64,000 nt of DNA from Erinaceus europaeus (GCF_950295315.1 NC_080175.1:88870161-88934160); one strand, 5' to 3'. Positions 22,175 through 33,450 are shown, counted from the stretch's first letter. Translations and numbers: made by a program. Notes: generated from the sequence alone by a model not told the origin.

Positions 22175-22318
22175 TATACCTATACCTATACCTATACCTA
22201 TACCTATACCTATACCTATACCTATACCTATACCTATACCTATACCTATACCTATACCTATACCTATACCTATACCTATACCTATACCTATACCTATACC
22301 TATACCTATACCTATACC
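22175..22318. repeat. (TATACC)24 perfect hexanucleotide array
   Basis: Exactly 24 uninterrupted TATACC units directly after the candidate LTR. It produces three artefactual frames (YLYLYL, RYRYRY, GIGIGI). Confidence 0.98.
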
Positions 22319-22425
22319 GAGAGAAATGCAGTATTCCTTTACCGCTGAATACTGGTTTAGACTCCAGCCCTTGGGCATTGTGATATATGTGCTCTACCAG
22401 GTGCATCAGTACCCACCCCCCTGCT
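22319..22425 (-). mobile_element. SINE fragment, antisense, tRNA-like half
   Basis: gaatactggtttagactcc and gtgctctaccaggtgcatca resemble the tRNA-like end of a family B element in antisense. The body may have been replaced by the hexamer array. Confidence 0.5.
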
Positions 22426-22689
22426 CTTTAGCTTAACTATTTCTGTTTAAAACATTGCCCTATTTTCCTATCCTTGCTGTCAGATTACTTGTTGACAGAG
22501 AGGCAAACAGTAGTAAACTCAGGAGAGGAAGACTACAAATTTCATTATTTAATTTGTATTTTCTCAAAACTCATAACTAGCAAAATTATACCCTTTAAGT
22601 TTACTGCCCAATTACACTGTTTAATACATCCATCATCCTCTTGAAAATCAGATATACAGTTTCATATCTTGTGGTGATGGCTCTGCTTA

Positions 22690-22987
22690 TTCTGTTTTTT
22701 TTTTTAAATTTATATTTATTTACTTATTCCCTTTTTTGTTGCCCTTGTTTTATTGTTGTAGTTATTATTGTTGTTATTGGTTTGTCATTGTTGGATAGGA
22801 CAGAGAGAAATGGAGAGAGGAGGGGAAGACAGAGAGGGGGAGAGAAAGATAGACAACAGCAGACCTGCTTCACTGCTTGTGAAGTGACTCTTCTGCAGGT
22901 GGGGAGCCAGGGGCTTGAACCAGGATCCTTACACTGGTCCTTGCGCTTTGTGCCACATGCACTTAACCTGCTGCGCTACTGACTCCC
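22690..22987 (-). mobile_element. SINE family A, short-tail, antisense
   Basis: AT-rich tail, ttgttgcccttgttttattg, purine body, gggcttgaaccaggatcct B-box complement and head complement ending ctgcgctactgactccct. Confidence 0.93.
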
Positions 22988-22989
22988 TC

Positions 22990-23125
22990 TGTGTTGTTTT
23001 GTTTTGTTTACCATATCACTGCTTAGCTCTTGTTTATGGTGGTGCAGATGATTGACCCTGGGAGTTTGGAGCCTCAGGCAAGAGAACTGCATAACCTTGT
23101 TATTTACCACTGCTCTAGGTCTTTA
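22990..23125 (-). mobile_element. SINE family C, antisense
   Basis: catatcactgcttagctctt, ttgaccctgggagtttggag and gcctcaggcaagagaactgc in the family C order. Confidence 0.75.
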
Positions 23126-23465
23126 TCCTGTATAAATAAAGACTAAAGTCAACTACATGTAATAGAAAATTCAAATGACAACACACACATTGACACAATC
23201 ATGGAACAAGATACATCCAGATTTAGCAAATATTCTGAATCACTGTAGACATCTTCTACACCATCTCTCTATTATCTCTATAGTTTTAAAATGACCACCA
23301 CGTTTAAATGACATAATCACATTCTAGGATACTATTAATTGGAAAGACCAAAAACAGAGTAAGAATTATTCATTGTCAGGTACTTTGTTTAAAGTAACCA
23401 TAACAAACTCACACAGTTAGATAGGACTTAGGGTTATAGGGTGGTGGGAGGAGGGATTTAAGTCC
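23126..23465. other. Unique stretch
   Basis: No recognisable feature. Confidence 0.5.
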
Positions 23466-23513
23466 TTTTGTTTTGTTTTGTTTTGTTTTGTTTTGTTTTG
23501 TTTTGTTTTGTTT
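23466..23513. repeat. (TTTTG)n pentanucleotide array
   Basis: About ten near-perfect TTTTG units at the tail side of the following antisense SINE. Confidence 0.93.
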
Positions 23514-23612
23514 TACCAGAGCACTGCTAAACTCTGGTTTATGCTGGTGCTGGGGATTGAACCTAGGTCTTTGGAGCCTCAGGCCAGAGAGTCTCTTGCT
23601 GCCACTGTAGGT
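23514..23612 (-). mobile_element. SINE family C, antisense
   Basis: ccagagcactgctaaactct, ggtgctggggattgaaccta and gagcctcaggccagagagtc; a well-preserved family C copy. Confidence 0.82.
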
Positions 23613-23702
23613 ACATTTCTGACATTACCTTAAAAATCTTTGCTTATATCTTATTAACCATTGAGTTCCCTTAAAAGCATGTTAGAAAAAATAATTTTAG
23701 GG

Positions 23703-23885
23703 GCTGGTAAAATAGTTTAGTACGTAGTATTTGTTCCTTGCAGGGTACATGGGGCATATTTGAGCCTGAAATCCTTATAGGAGGTTCTTGGCACCAGAGG
23801 AAGTCTGGAGCTGTGGTTTCTCTGTCTTTTTACCCGGATGAAGAAGCAACATGACAAAATCATGCTAGTGTGAGGTTTGAGTTCA
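23703..23885 (+). mobile_element. SINE family D, sense
   Basis: ggggctggtaaaatagttta, a weak B box (tatttgagcctgaaatcc), and a body with ggaagtctggagctgtggtt. The end resembles that of 31890-32060. Confidence 0.65.
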
Positions 23886-23910
23886 GTTAAAAAATATATA
23901 TATATATATG

Positions 23911-23957
<47 letters not shown>
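23886..23957. repeat. (AT)n microsatellite
   Basis: About 35 AT units with a gtatg interruption, growing from the tail of the family D SINE. Confidence 0.95.
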
Positions 23958-23961
<4 letters not shown>

Positions 23962-24026
23962 CTTATTTCAAAAGGAATCAGTTTATGGAGAGAATAGAAT
24001 GAAAAAAGAAACATGTATTTCCAGTA

Positions 24027-24482
24027 GCCTCTGAAGTACTATACTAATTTGGATTTTTTTTCTTTTTAATAATGAATTTTCTTTCTTTTTTATATTTATT
24101 TATTTATTTATCCCCTTTTGTTTCCCTTGTGGTAGTAGTTGTTGCATAGGACAGAGAAAAATGGAAGAGGAGGGGAGACAGAGAGGGGGAGAGAAAGACA
24201 TCTTCAGACCTGCTTCACTGCTTGTGAAGCGACCCCCCCCTGCAGGTGGGGAGCCAGGGGCTCAAACCTGGATCCTTAAGCCGGTCCTTACCCTTTGGGC
24301 CACTTGCTCTTAACCATCTGTGCTACCACCCGACCCCCTAATTTGGGATTTAATACAGATAAAGATTTAAAAGTTTCTCAGATTATATTCAGTGTAGGAT
24401 GTGAAAGGTAGATTTACCTATTTTATTTCATTTTACTATATTTTAAAGATATTTAGAGGAGAAAGACACCAAAATTTCCTTC
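24027..24482 (+). repeat. 456-bp direct duplication, copy 1
   Basis: Identical base for base to 26986-27441 (offset 2,959), including a C8 run and unique DNA on both sides of the SINE inside it. See the finding. Confidence 0.97.
24060..24346 (-). mobile_element. SINE family A, antisense (inside duplication copy 1)
   Basis: tttatttatttatttatccc tail, purine body slightly shortened (ggacagagaaaaatggaaga), B-box complement ggctcaaacctgg and head complement. TSD-like taatttgg near 24045 and taatttggg near 24346. Confidence 0.92.
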
Positions 24483-24539
24483 AATGAGTGAGGTACTGAA
24501 CTTAAAAATGGATTACATATTTGGTAAAGGGGCATACAT

Positions 24540-24845
24540 TTTGGGCTGCGTGGTAGTGCAGTGGGTTAAGCAGACATGGCGCAAAGCACAAGGACTAGAG
24601 TAAGGATCCCAGCTTGAGTCCCGGCTCCCCGCCTGCAGAGGGGTCACCTCACAAGTGGTGAAGCAGGTTTGCATGTGTCTTTCTCTCCCCCTCTCTATCT
24701 TCGCCTCATCTCATGATTTCTCTCTGTGCTATTCAATAATAACAACAAGGTCAACGAAAGGGGGAAAAATGGCCTCCAGGAGCAGTGGATTCATAGTGCA
24801 GGCCCCAGCAATAACCCTAGAGGCCAAAAAAAAAAAAAAAAAAAA
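24540..24845 (+). mobile_element. SINE family A, long-tail type, sense
   Basis: Head gggctgcgtggtagtgcagt, B box cagcttgagtcccgg, CT-rich body, long tail block (ggcctccaggagcagtgga) and an A20-like run. Confidence 0.93.
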
Positions 24846-24968
24846 CCCATTTCCAAGTGAGCTACTTTGCCTACCCACCCCGAACTGACCTTAATATTTA
24901 GAAGTTAAACTCTATTATCATTAGGAGCAATAAATAATAAACTACAAGGATAAAAATCATGAAGATCA

Positions 24969-25107
24969 AAGAATAGGAAAGCTATCTGGGAAGGGATAGG
25001 ATACGGAGTTCTGCTGGTGGGAATTGTGTGGAGTTCCATCACTCTTATCCTATGATTTTGTCAATGTTTCCTTTTTATAAATAAAAAAATAAATAAAAAA
25101 TTTAAAT
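24969..25107 (+). mobile_element. Very short (139 bp) L1 3'-end insertion
   Basis: The last ~120 bp of the long-type L1 3'UTR (gctggtgggaattgtgtgga) with an A-rich tail. Perfect 14-bp TSDs aatcatgaagatca at 24955-24968 and 25108-25121 flank it. Its start is within a few bases of the 5' breakpoint of the 10489 copy. Confidence 0.92.
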
Positions 25108-25439
25108 AATCATGAAGATCAGTTAAGAACTTTAGAGAGAAAAATAAAACTGGTCAAGTCTTATACTTAGATCTTAGCATTATAAATGGGGGGAAGTGAT
25201 GATTTACAATATGTTGTAAGATTGTAGTTGACAATTTTTTTTCAATATTTGATTTTTGGAGAGTTTGTTAAAAAGTCAGGAAAAAGGTGTTTTCCCAGAA
25301 AGACTATAAATTATAACTAATAGGCAATATTGTGGGAGAAAAAAGCTTAGTAACAAAAGTTAATGGTTCTGCTTTGTAATATTGAGTTTGAAATGCTGTA
25401 CACCTTAACATATTCGGCATATAGAAGAATTTGAGTTAG

Positions 25440-25650
25440 GGCCAAGCAGTGGCACAGCTGGTTAAGTGCTCACATTTCAGTGCGCAAGGACCCCGGTTCA
25501 AACCCCGGTCTCCACCTGAAGGGAGAAAGATTCAGGAGTGGTGAAACGTGGCTGCAGGTGTCTGTCTCTTTCCCTACCTTCCCCTCCCCTCTCAATATCT
25601 CTCTGTCTCCATCCAATAATAAATAAATAAATAAATAAATACATTAACAA
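25440..25650 (+). mobile_element. SINE family B, sense
   Basis: gccaagcagtggcacagctg, B box ccggttcaaaccccgg, CT-rich body, tail (AAAT)n at about 25616-25641. Confidence 0.9.
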
Positions 25651-25904
25651 TAAATAATAAATTGGTTTTTAAAAACTTTAAAAAAGAATGTCTCTGGTCC
25701 AGAAACTTACCAGAGTTAGAGAAATCTTTGTTTAATAAAATTTTTAAAGTAATAAGATATGCTTCTTAATTGTTTTATAAAATAATCAGTATGGCAAAGC
25801 ATATATCAATTAAAAATGCAAAATAAAAGTTTATTACATTATTGCCATGAAAATTATTCAGACATTCTCTTTCAGGTGAAGTATTCATAGAGGAAAGATT
25901 ATAG

Positions 25905-25985
25905 TTATGGTTGGAGAAGTAACTCAGTGGCAGAGCAGAGAATTGCATTTGAGAAGTCTCAGATTCAAGAAAAAAATTATCTTTG
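25905..25985 (+). mobile_element. Family D-like SINE fragment, sense
   Basis: ggttggagaagtaactcagt and gaagtctcagattcaag resemble a D head with a decayed B box. Confidence 0.4.
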
Positions 25986-25989
25986 TGAG

Positions 25990-26589
25990 TTTGTTTTCTT
26001 TAGTTGGTTGCCATTATATTCCTGAAAGTTTTGTATGTTTTCCTGAACAGGGTTGAGTGACTCAAATCTTAAGATTGTCACAAGTTGTCTAAGGAATGAT
26101 CACATCGCCTTCTGTCATTTTGGATTTTCTTTTTTGGAGGAGAAGTGAAGGTTACGAATTTTAGGCACATCAAAGCACTCCTGAGTAGAAGTAAACACAA
26201 CTGCTATAAAACCTGAAAAGAACATAGTGTGGACTGAACTATACCTTTTCATAGGAAAACAAAGTTCTGAATGCAGATTTCTATTTGTGAATAACTTCAG
26301 GGACTTAATTTTTATCGAAATCAGCATAGTACACTAGTCATAAACTGCCAGGGCAGAAGACAGGGACTATCCTTAACGAAGTTCCTTAGTGAGCATGCCA
26401 CCTTTAGACAGTTTTCTGAAAATAACTGCTGGTAGTAGCAAGATTGCAATCAATCAATCAATAAATATCAATGTTGTGTTCTATAGTGCATCATTATAAA
26501 TAGTTTACTCCTCTGGGAATAGCTTTGAATAATTCTATTTAAATCAAAATAGTAAAATTAGTTATATTTTACTAAATGTAAAGTAATTT
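25990..26589. other. Unique AT-rich stretch
   Basis: No gene or repeat recognised. A short (CAAT)n-like run lies near 26448-26462. Confidence 0.5.
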
Positions 26590-26598
26590 TGCTATATT

Positions 26599-26823
26599 GT
26601 TTATGTACACTCCTAGCAAAATGTAGACATATAAATCAGTAGTTAATCAATATGAGAGGGGGAAAATCAATTGTATGTCTCAAAGTTTTTCAAAACACAA
26701 ACTGAATCTTTTTAATATATAGGCTGTGTATTTGATATGCCGACTCTCTCAAAAGCCTAGACCAAGTAGATTAGAAGCATCTAATAGCACAGCTATATAC
26801 AAGATACTGGATACTGTACAGTA
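26599..26823 (+). mobile_element. Isolated internal L1 3'UTR fragment, no tail, with 9-bp flanking repeats
   Basis: About 95% identical by eye to 18691-18915, an internal part of the long 3'UTR. There is no ORF2, no distal 3'UTR and no poly(A). Flanked by tgctatatt at 26590-26598 and 26824-26832. Not a normal L1 end product; see the finding. Confidence 0.85.
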
Positions 26824-26985
26824 TGCTATATTTTGGAAACTGTAACTGAGCTTTGGACTTAAACATACATGAATGTTTTTTGGTTTTGTTCGTTTTTATT
26901 GATAAGGGAATAGTTATTTTATTTTGGAAGTAATGCTAGTGTCCTTTAAAAATAATATGTATCTTATAATATGCCTAAATAATAT

Positions 26986-27441
26986 GCCTCTGAAGTACTA
27001 TACTAATTTGGATTTTTTTTCTTTTTAATAATGAATTTTCTTTCTTTTTTATATTTATTTATTTATTTATCCCCTTTTGTTTCCCTTGTGGTAGTAGTTG
27101 TTGCATAGGACAGAGAAAAATGGAAGAGGAGGGGAGACAGAGAGGGGGAGAGAAAGACATCTTCAGACCTGCTTCACTGCTTGTGAAGCGACCCCCCCCT
27201 GCAGGTGGGGAGCCAGGGGCTCAAACCTGGATCCTTAAGCCGGTCCTTACCCTTTGGGCCACTTGCTCTTAACCATCTGTGCTACCACCCGACCCCCTAA
27301 TTTGGGATTTAATACAGATAAAGATTTAAAAGTTTCTCAGATTATATTCAGTGTAGGATGTGAAAGGTAGATTTACCTATTTTATTTCATTTTACTATAT
27401 TTTAAAGATATTTAGAGGAGAAAGACACCAAAATTTCCTTC
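26986..27441 (+). repeat. 456-bp direct duplication, copy 2
   Basis: Perfect copy of 24027-24482. The flanks differ completely outside it (left ...aaataatat, right tctttctttatat). No convincing TSD and no poly(A). Confidence 0.97.
27019..27305 (-). mobile_element. SINE family A, antisense (inside duplication copy 2)
   Basis: Same SINE as 24060-24346, carried along by the duplication rather than inserted independently. Confidence 0.92.
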
Positions 27442-27492
27442 TCTTTCTTTATATTTCTTTCTTTAAAGAGACAAATCACTTTTTGTTTTCCT

Positions 27493-27494
<2 letters not shown>

Positions 27495-27544
<50 letters not shown>
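27495..27544. repeat. (AC)n microsatellite
   Basis: About 25 uninterrupted AC units. Confidence 0.97.
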
Positions 27545-27546
<2 letters not shown>

Positions 27547-29110
27547 TAGACCTTGCAGTATTGGAGGTTACCAAGTTTTTGTCTGAGATGTTGAAGGGGA
27601 TGGCCATATTGGAGATGTCATAATGAATTCACTTATGTGGCACCAAGGAAGAGAGTGAAGAGGGTGATTAAGCTAAGCTATTTCCAGACAAGGACAAACC
27701 CACTGGAAATCTAGTATTTTATGCCTCAGTGGAAAAGACTTTTGTCTTCCGTGGAATTCTTAGAGGAACGAACATCTCCTGTGTCACCATGACTTTGATC
27801 AGAATTAAAGTGATGGCTCTCTGGAGTTTGAGAGGAGAATGAGGATGCATTTGACATCTCCATCTGAAACGTGACCTTGTGAGCCTTCTTGTCCCTTCCA
27901 TTTTGGGATTTTTGCTTTTCCCAGAGAAAGTTCTCTTGACAATTGTACAGATATGGGTTTGGGAAATTTTGAAATATTTGATGGCCTCTTACACTGAAGG
28001 TTTCTTTATTTTTCTTGAGAGATCTTTGGTTTTCTTTTCAGAACCGAAGGAAGGACACTTTGCCTCTAAGTTTTGTGAAAACACAATATAGAATGTCTAC
28101 CCTCTCACAGACTATTGACAAGAGAAGTTCATCTTCTGGGAAAAGCAATCTAAACTAATAGTGTCTTTTGGGGCTTCAGCACCTGTTTTCTATTCAGATT
28201 TACTTTTTTCATCTATCCTCCTTTTTCATTTTTATACATTTTTTGGCAAAATATCTTCTATTTATTCTTCCTTGAATTCTAGGAAAACAGAATGGAGTTG
28301 AGCCATATGCACAAAACAGGAGCAATTATGTATTATCTAGCCTTTTTTTATTTTTAATTCAAAACCCAGTCTGGTTGAGTTATTTTGGATCCAGAGTCTG
28401 TATTTCCAACTGCTTGAATGTTAAATCATCACATTATCATTTTGAAACTTAACTGAAGTTATGTCTACGCATTATCTGACTAGTATTCTTCAAAATTGTC
28501 AGGGTCATAAAAGAATCCTAGTTGTCACAGAATAGAGAAGATCAAGTAGTCACGCTATGACATGAAATTTTAGATTCTGGAGGAGAAAGTGAGTATGAAA
28601 TTTCTGGAGAAACCTAATACAATCTGATGTTTAATTACTAGCATGCTGAGTTTTAATTTCCTTTTCATAGTTATGTTACTTATAGTCAATGCATTTATAT
28701 TAAAAGGAGCTGAGTGAAGGGATGCAAGGAAATCTATTTTGAAATGTATCTATGCATACAAAGTTATTTCAAAAAGAAAAAAATGCATGTGAATCTTAAA
28801 CTGAAGTTTTATTTTCAAGTCTAAAATTTATTTAAAACTGCAACACAATTTATATATTTTTTGCTCTTAGTACTGTGATAGTTTCCTTCTAGACAAATAG
28901 TAGCAAAAACTGCCCATATTTTTCCAGCCTTTATATTGGTAAACATATGCTTTGATTTCATCTTGAAGCTCTCAATTCTAAGATGAAATTTATGCCAAAC
29001 AGAAATGTAACAGAAAAAAAAAAAATCACAGTAGGAAGGATCTGAGAGTGCACAGTACTTTTTTTTAGTAGAGAAGGTTGGAACATCATGCTAGAGGAGT
29101 TTTTCTACTT
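27545..29110. other. Unique region, 1.55 kb
   Basis: Slightly less AT-rich than its surroundings at 27550-28110. No exon-like frame, splice-flanked conserved segment or repeat recognised. Confidence 0.5.
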
Positions 29111-29114
29111 TTCA

Positions 29115-29330
29115 AATAAAGGAAACATTTTGATGAAGTTTCTGTCCTCATCTATTTTTCTAATTTTTTTAGTGCTAAGTTTACTACGCTCTTTATATAC
29201 TTTTGTTATTCTCCATTAGTCCTTTACCTGAAATAATTCTGTAAAAAGATCTTCTCCCACACTGTAGGGTGTCTTTCTGTTTGGGTGATGGTACCTTTTT
29301 GGTATTCATTTATGACCCTGACACTTTTGA
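29115..29330 (-). mobile_element. Old L1 ORF2 remnant, antisense
   Basis: gctctttatatacttttgtt, ccctttacctg-like text and tcccacactgtagggtgtct follow the order of the common antisense L1 ORF2 segment. Heavily diverged. Confidence 0.55.
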
Positions 29331-30125
29331 AGAACACTAGTCAGATAATGCATAGAAAGAACTTTAGCAAAGACATTGCTACAGCATAGATCATGAAATG
29401 TTTTTGGCAGTAGCTTTTAGTAATAGGAAAACATAGAATACATACCTGAGATGACATGGTCTAGTCAGTTTTATAAAGCAGTGAGATTAAGAAACACAAT
29501 TAGGGAATTACAATGGTTTCTTCTTCCAACTCAGGATGTCAATTTTCAAAATCAAAATAAGTTCAGTTACTACTTCACCTAATGTTTAATACACTTAGAG
29601 GATCATTTAGAAAAGTCACTTGTATTAATCAGATATGAAGATAACGAGTAAAGGAATGTCTGCATAGATGTATTGCTTTGATTAACAAAATGTAATTAAG
29701 TGAAGGTAAATGAGATTCTTCTACAGTAACAGGAGTAAAGTACATTTAAAGAAGCAAATTAGGACTTTCAGTATCTACTCAGTAAATAGTTAAAAGAACA
29801 CAATTAGCAGAATTATAGACACAGGATATATACTAGTCATTTTTATTTTTAGTTATTCCTTTAATAAGCATGTCAAAATATAGCAGAATTCATTAAACCA
29901 TCTGTAGATTGCTATCCAGTTAATTTGGTCTTTGACATTTGCAGATGAATAATGTGTATAATATGTTATCATATTTGTTATTAAGATATTCGACTGCTAT
30001 TTTTGATTGAACAAACTAATATGTTGAAAACAAGCATATATAGTAACTTTTGAAAATTTTTGAGAAAATTGAAAGTAATGCAGACTAAAAGAAAATTTAA
30101 TTTTGCTCAAGTCTTATATCTTAAT
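29331..30125. other. Unique AT-rich stretch
   Basis: No recognisable feature. Confidence 0.5.
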
Positions 30126-30129
30126 TTCT

Positions 30130-30275
30130 TTTTAAGATGCATTTGTTTTAATAAGAGATAGAAAAAGAGAAGTATGTGTTTGCAGCAAGGAGTGAACCAA
30201 GGAATTACTGTGGTGTTTTCAGTGCTGGAATCTCATGCCTTACAAGTCCTGTGCTCTGCCATTTAATGATTTTCC
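30130..30275 (-). mobile_element. Degenerate SINE, antisense
   Basis: agagatagaaaaagagaagt, then agtgaaccaaggaattactg and ctcatgccttacaagtcctg, the order of an old antisense tRNA-derived SINE. Confidence 0.4.
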
Positions 30276-30742
30276 TGACTGCAAACTGTGGACCTTTCAC
30301 AATAAAGAAAAATGCATCTTTCAGGAAATTAGAAAAATTCCAGTATACAAAGTACCTATTATCATTCTGTGTCTTCCTAGATAACTATTTCCAAATACCA
30401 ATATTGAATTATTGTAAGCTTAGGTGCAATAATTTGATTTTAATGAAATGAACATTTATAGAACTAAAATAATGAACTTTAGAAGACATCAAAAATTTCA
30501 CATAACTCCACTTTGTAAGAGAAACACATAGTGTGTTCAACTTTCACATAGTATTCTAGTCATCTGTTAATAAAGTGACTTCTCAAGGACTTACAGCAAC
30601 AGTAGCCGTCAATGCTTGCTAGAGAAGTCAAATTGAAGACCATGTCTGAGACCTTTTGAATTATGAATTACATGTAAATTTATACTACCCTAAGAAATGC
30701 TTCTCATAAATACTACTCTAAGAAATCACTCTCTAATTTATT
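30276..30742. other. Unique stretch
   Basis: No recognisable feature. Confidence 0.5.
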
Positions 30743-30884
<142 letters not shown>

Positions 30885-31189
30885 ATATGCATGCACATAC
30901 ACATGTAGGCATGGGCACACACTTTAAAATATTGATGATGTTTCAACTTCATAAATTATATAATTAGCATAAACTTAGATATAATTTAATACCCACCCCA
31001 GGTAATTTTAAGAAGCAACTAAGTTTGAAAACCATTATTCTAAGATCAGTCACCAGTGGGCAATTCATTGACAGCATCAGCTCACCCAACTAAAATAAAT
31101 TACTGATGATTTTGTCTTGGTTAAAGAAGAGTCAACTCATTTTAGGCTATTCGTTAATATATTTGTATCTATATGTGTCCTGAAGCTAG

Positions 31190-31344
31190 AAGATACATTT
31201 ACCAGCTATAAACTACAACTTTCTTAGCCAATCTTGTCATCTTGAATGGTGCTTGAAGGAATCATGTTTAGTGAGATAAACCAGAAAGAGGATGAATATA
31301 GAATGATCTCACTCAGCAAGAACAAAAAGGAGCAATACAAATAA
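31190..31344 (+). mobile_element. L1 ORF2 terminus, sense
   Basis: tggtgcttgaaggaatcatg, gtgagataaaccagaaagag and gaatgatctcactc match the end of ORF2 in the 37216 copy (37895-37970). Degraded. Confidence 0.7.
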
Positions 31345-31535
31345 AAGTGGGGGGGGCACATGATGGCACAACTGGTTAAGCGCTCACATTAGAGCGCACG
31401 AGGACCCAAGTTCAAGCCCCTGGTCCCCTCTTACAGGTCTGAAAGTATCTCTCTGTCTCTCTTTCTCACTCTATCCCCTCTTAAATTCTCTCTGTTCCCA
31501 ATAGTAATTAAATAAAATACTAAAAATAAAAAAGT
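31345..31535 (+). mobile_element. SINE family B, sense
   Basis: ggggcacatgatggcacaac, B box aagttcaagccc, a shortened body and an aattaaataaaatac tail. Confidence 0.82.
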
Positions 31536-31539
31536 ACTG

Positions 31540-31691
31540 GTTGGGGGCATTACACAAAAGCAAAGGGCTATGGGGTAAGAAGAAAAGTCGGTGGGAGTGG
31601 AAGCGGACTTTCAGGTCCTGAGAAATGATCGTGGGAAAGGACCTAAACTGGGGATAAGTTTTTTGCAGACACCTATCATAGAAAATAAGAA

Positions 31692-31755
<64 letters not shown>

Positions 31756-31835
31756 GAAAAGAAAGATGGTAAATTGTATCCATGAGCCAACAACTGGACT
31801 GTAAACCATTTACCTCTCAAAAATAAATAAAATAA
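31540..31835 (+). mobile_element. L1 3'UTR (short lineage), sense, with (GAAA)n
   Basis: gggggcattacacaaaagca and ctggactgtaaaccatttac match the generic mammalian L1 3' end. A (GAAA)n run lies at about 31690-31760. The SINE B at 31345 splits this from 31190-31344. Confidence 0.7.
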
Positions 31836-31889
31836 ATGAATGAATGAATGAATGAATGAATGAATGAATGAATGAATGAATGAATGAAT
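31836..31889. repeat. (AATG)n microsatellite
   Basis: About 13 AATG units at the end of the L1 tail. Confidence 0.95.
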
Positions 31890-32070
31890 AACTAGGTAGG
31901 GCTCACACATTGTCATTCCTAAGGCCCAGGTTTAAGTCCTGGTGCCACATGAGAGAATTCTGGCATAACAGGAAGTACTGGTGTTACATAGTATCTCTCT
32001 ACCTGTATCTGGATGAAAAACTTCACCTTAAAAGCAGTAAAACCACACATATGTGAAGCTTGAGCTCAGA
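31890..32070 (+). mobile_element. SINE family D, sense
   Basis: gcccaggtttaagtcctggt (B box), gaattctggcataacaggaa, then gcttgagctcag near the end as in the 23703 copy. Confidence 0.6.
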
Positions 32071-32254
32071 AAATCGTTTTGAGAAGTTGTATCAAATGGA
32101 TTATACATTAGACAATAAGATTACTTGAGGATTTTTTTTTTTATGAAGGAATGGTTGTGAATACATTTGTAGTTGATAATCCCACTTTAATTACTACATT
32201 ATTAATATGCTTTACACTTATAATTTTGCAGTTTTATTAATCTAATCATAAATA

Positions 32255-32515
32255 TATTTTAATTTTATTTATTTATTTTCCCTTTTGTTGCCCTTGTTGT
32301 TTTTATCGTAGTTTTATTGTTGTCATCATTGTTAGATAGGAGAGAGAAAATGGAGAGAGGAGGGGAAGACAGAGGAAGAGAAAGACAGACACCTACAGAC
32401 CTGCTTCACCACCTGTGAAGCAACTCCCTTGCAGGTGGGGAGTTGGGGGCTCGAACTGGCATCTTTACACCGGTCCTTGGCATCTTTACACCTTCCTGCC
32501 ATGTGCACTTAACTC
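32255..32515 (-). mobile_element. SINE family A, antisense
   Basis: ttttcccttttgttgccctt, purine body, ggctcgaactggcatcttta. The head is rearranged: catctttacaccggtccttgg is followed by a second catctttacacc, so about 21 bases are duplicated. Confidence 0.88.
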
Positions 32516-32519
32516 CCTA

Positions 32520-33450
32520 ATCATATTTTATCTAATATTTTAGCTAATCATATTTTAAACATCTTTGTTTAAATCTGTTTTCCAAAATAGATTATTTTTA
32601 AAAGTTTAGCACCCATCCTTACTGTTTATGATTTTAATGTTTCATTATGCTTGAACTAGTGAGTATTTCTGGAAGACAAAGAGCAAATTACACATATTCG
32701 TCTTCAGGACCCTACACCGGACACATAATCTTGTGTCTCAGTGAAACTTGATTATTTTAATCTGGGCTAAGCATTTTAAATTAAATTGCATTTGTCTCAA
32801 ATATTACACCTGCAGGGGAAAAGTATCACTCTTGAAACCAGTTTTATGTTATTTTTGAGTACTAGCAGTTTATAAATGGCTCTTTAGCAAATCCCAGAAG
32901 TGATGATTATGGCAGTGTTTTCCTGGGGCAATGTAAGCTACCTGAAGCTAATAATAGCATACGATGATTTCAATTCACCCCGATGACCCTTCCAGTAAAT
33001 ATATAAATGTACGTCTCTGTTTTTCTTTTAATATGAACTATACTGCAATGACTCTTTTTGTAATTTTCCTTCACTATAACATTTAACTTACATTTGTCCT
33101 TGTGTGTAATATGAATTTCCTAGAGACTGTGGTCATAATAAAGTGGAGGAAAAAAGATATTAAATGTAACAAGTAGTGAATAAATTTAATTATCTGTAGC
33201 TATCTAATTAATAACTTAATTAAGAAGTCAACTATCCTAATTCTAGGTAGTTAAGCAATGAATTACATTAAGTTGCAAAGTCAGGTTGATATCAGTTATT
33301 TTATCACCTTTCATTTGATAATTAGCTTTTTGAATACTCACACACACATTCTAATGACTATATGACCACCAGTATTATTTAAAATATTTTAAAATAATTT
33401 AAATGTGTGTAATAGTCTGTATGTTTGTGAGCTTTTCACAGACTTAAAGA
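32520..33450. other. Unique region, 0.93 kb
   Basis: No gene or repeat recognised. Confidence 0.5.

Noticed and set aside
22175..22318. Possible CRISPR-like or telomere-like array
   Set aside because: Six-base units without spacers and not TTAGGG; a plain microsatellite.
21801..22406. A 201-codon minus-strand open frame rich in RYRYRY
   Set aside because: It reads through the TATACC array and a candidate LTR; the periodic residues are translated microsatellite. No start context or domain.
31471..31916. FLSFFLSF and HSFIHSFI frames
   Set aside because: Translations of (GAAA)n and (AATG)n microsatellites in an L1 tail.
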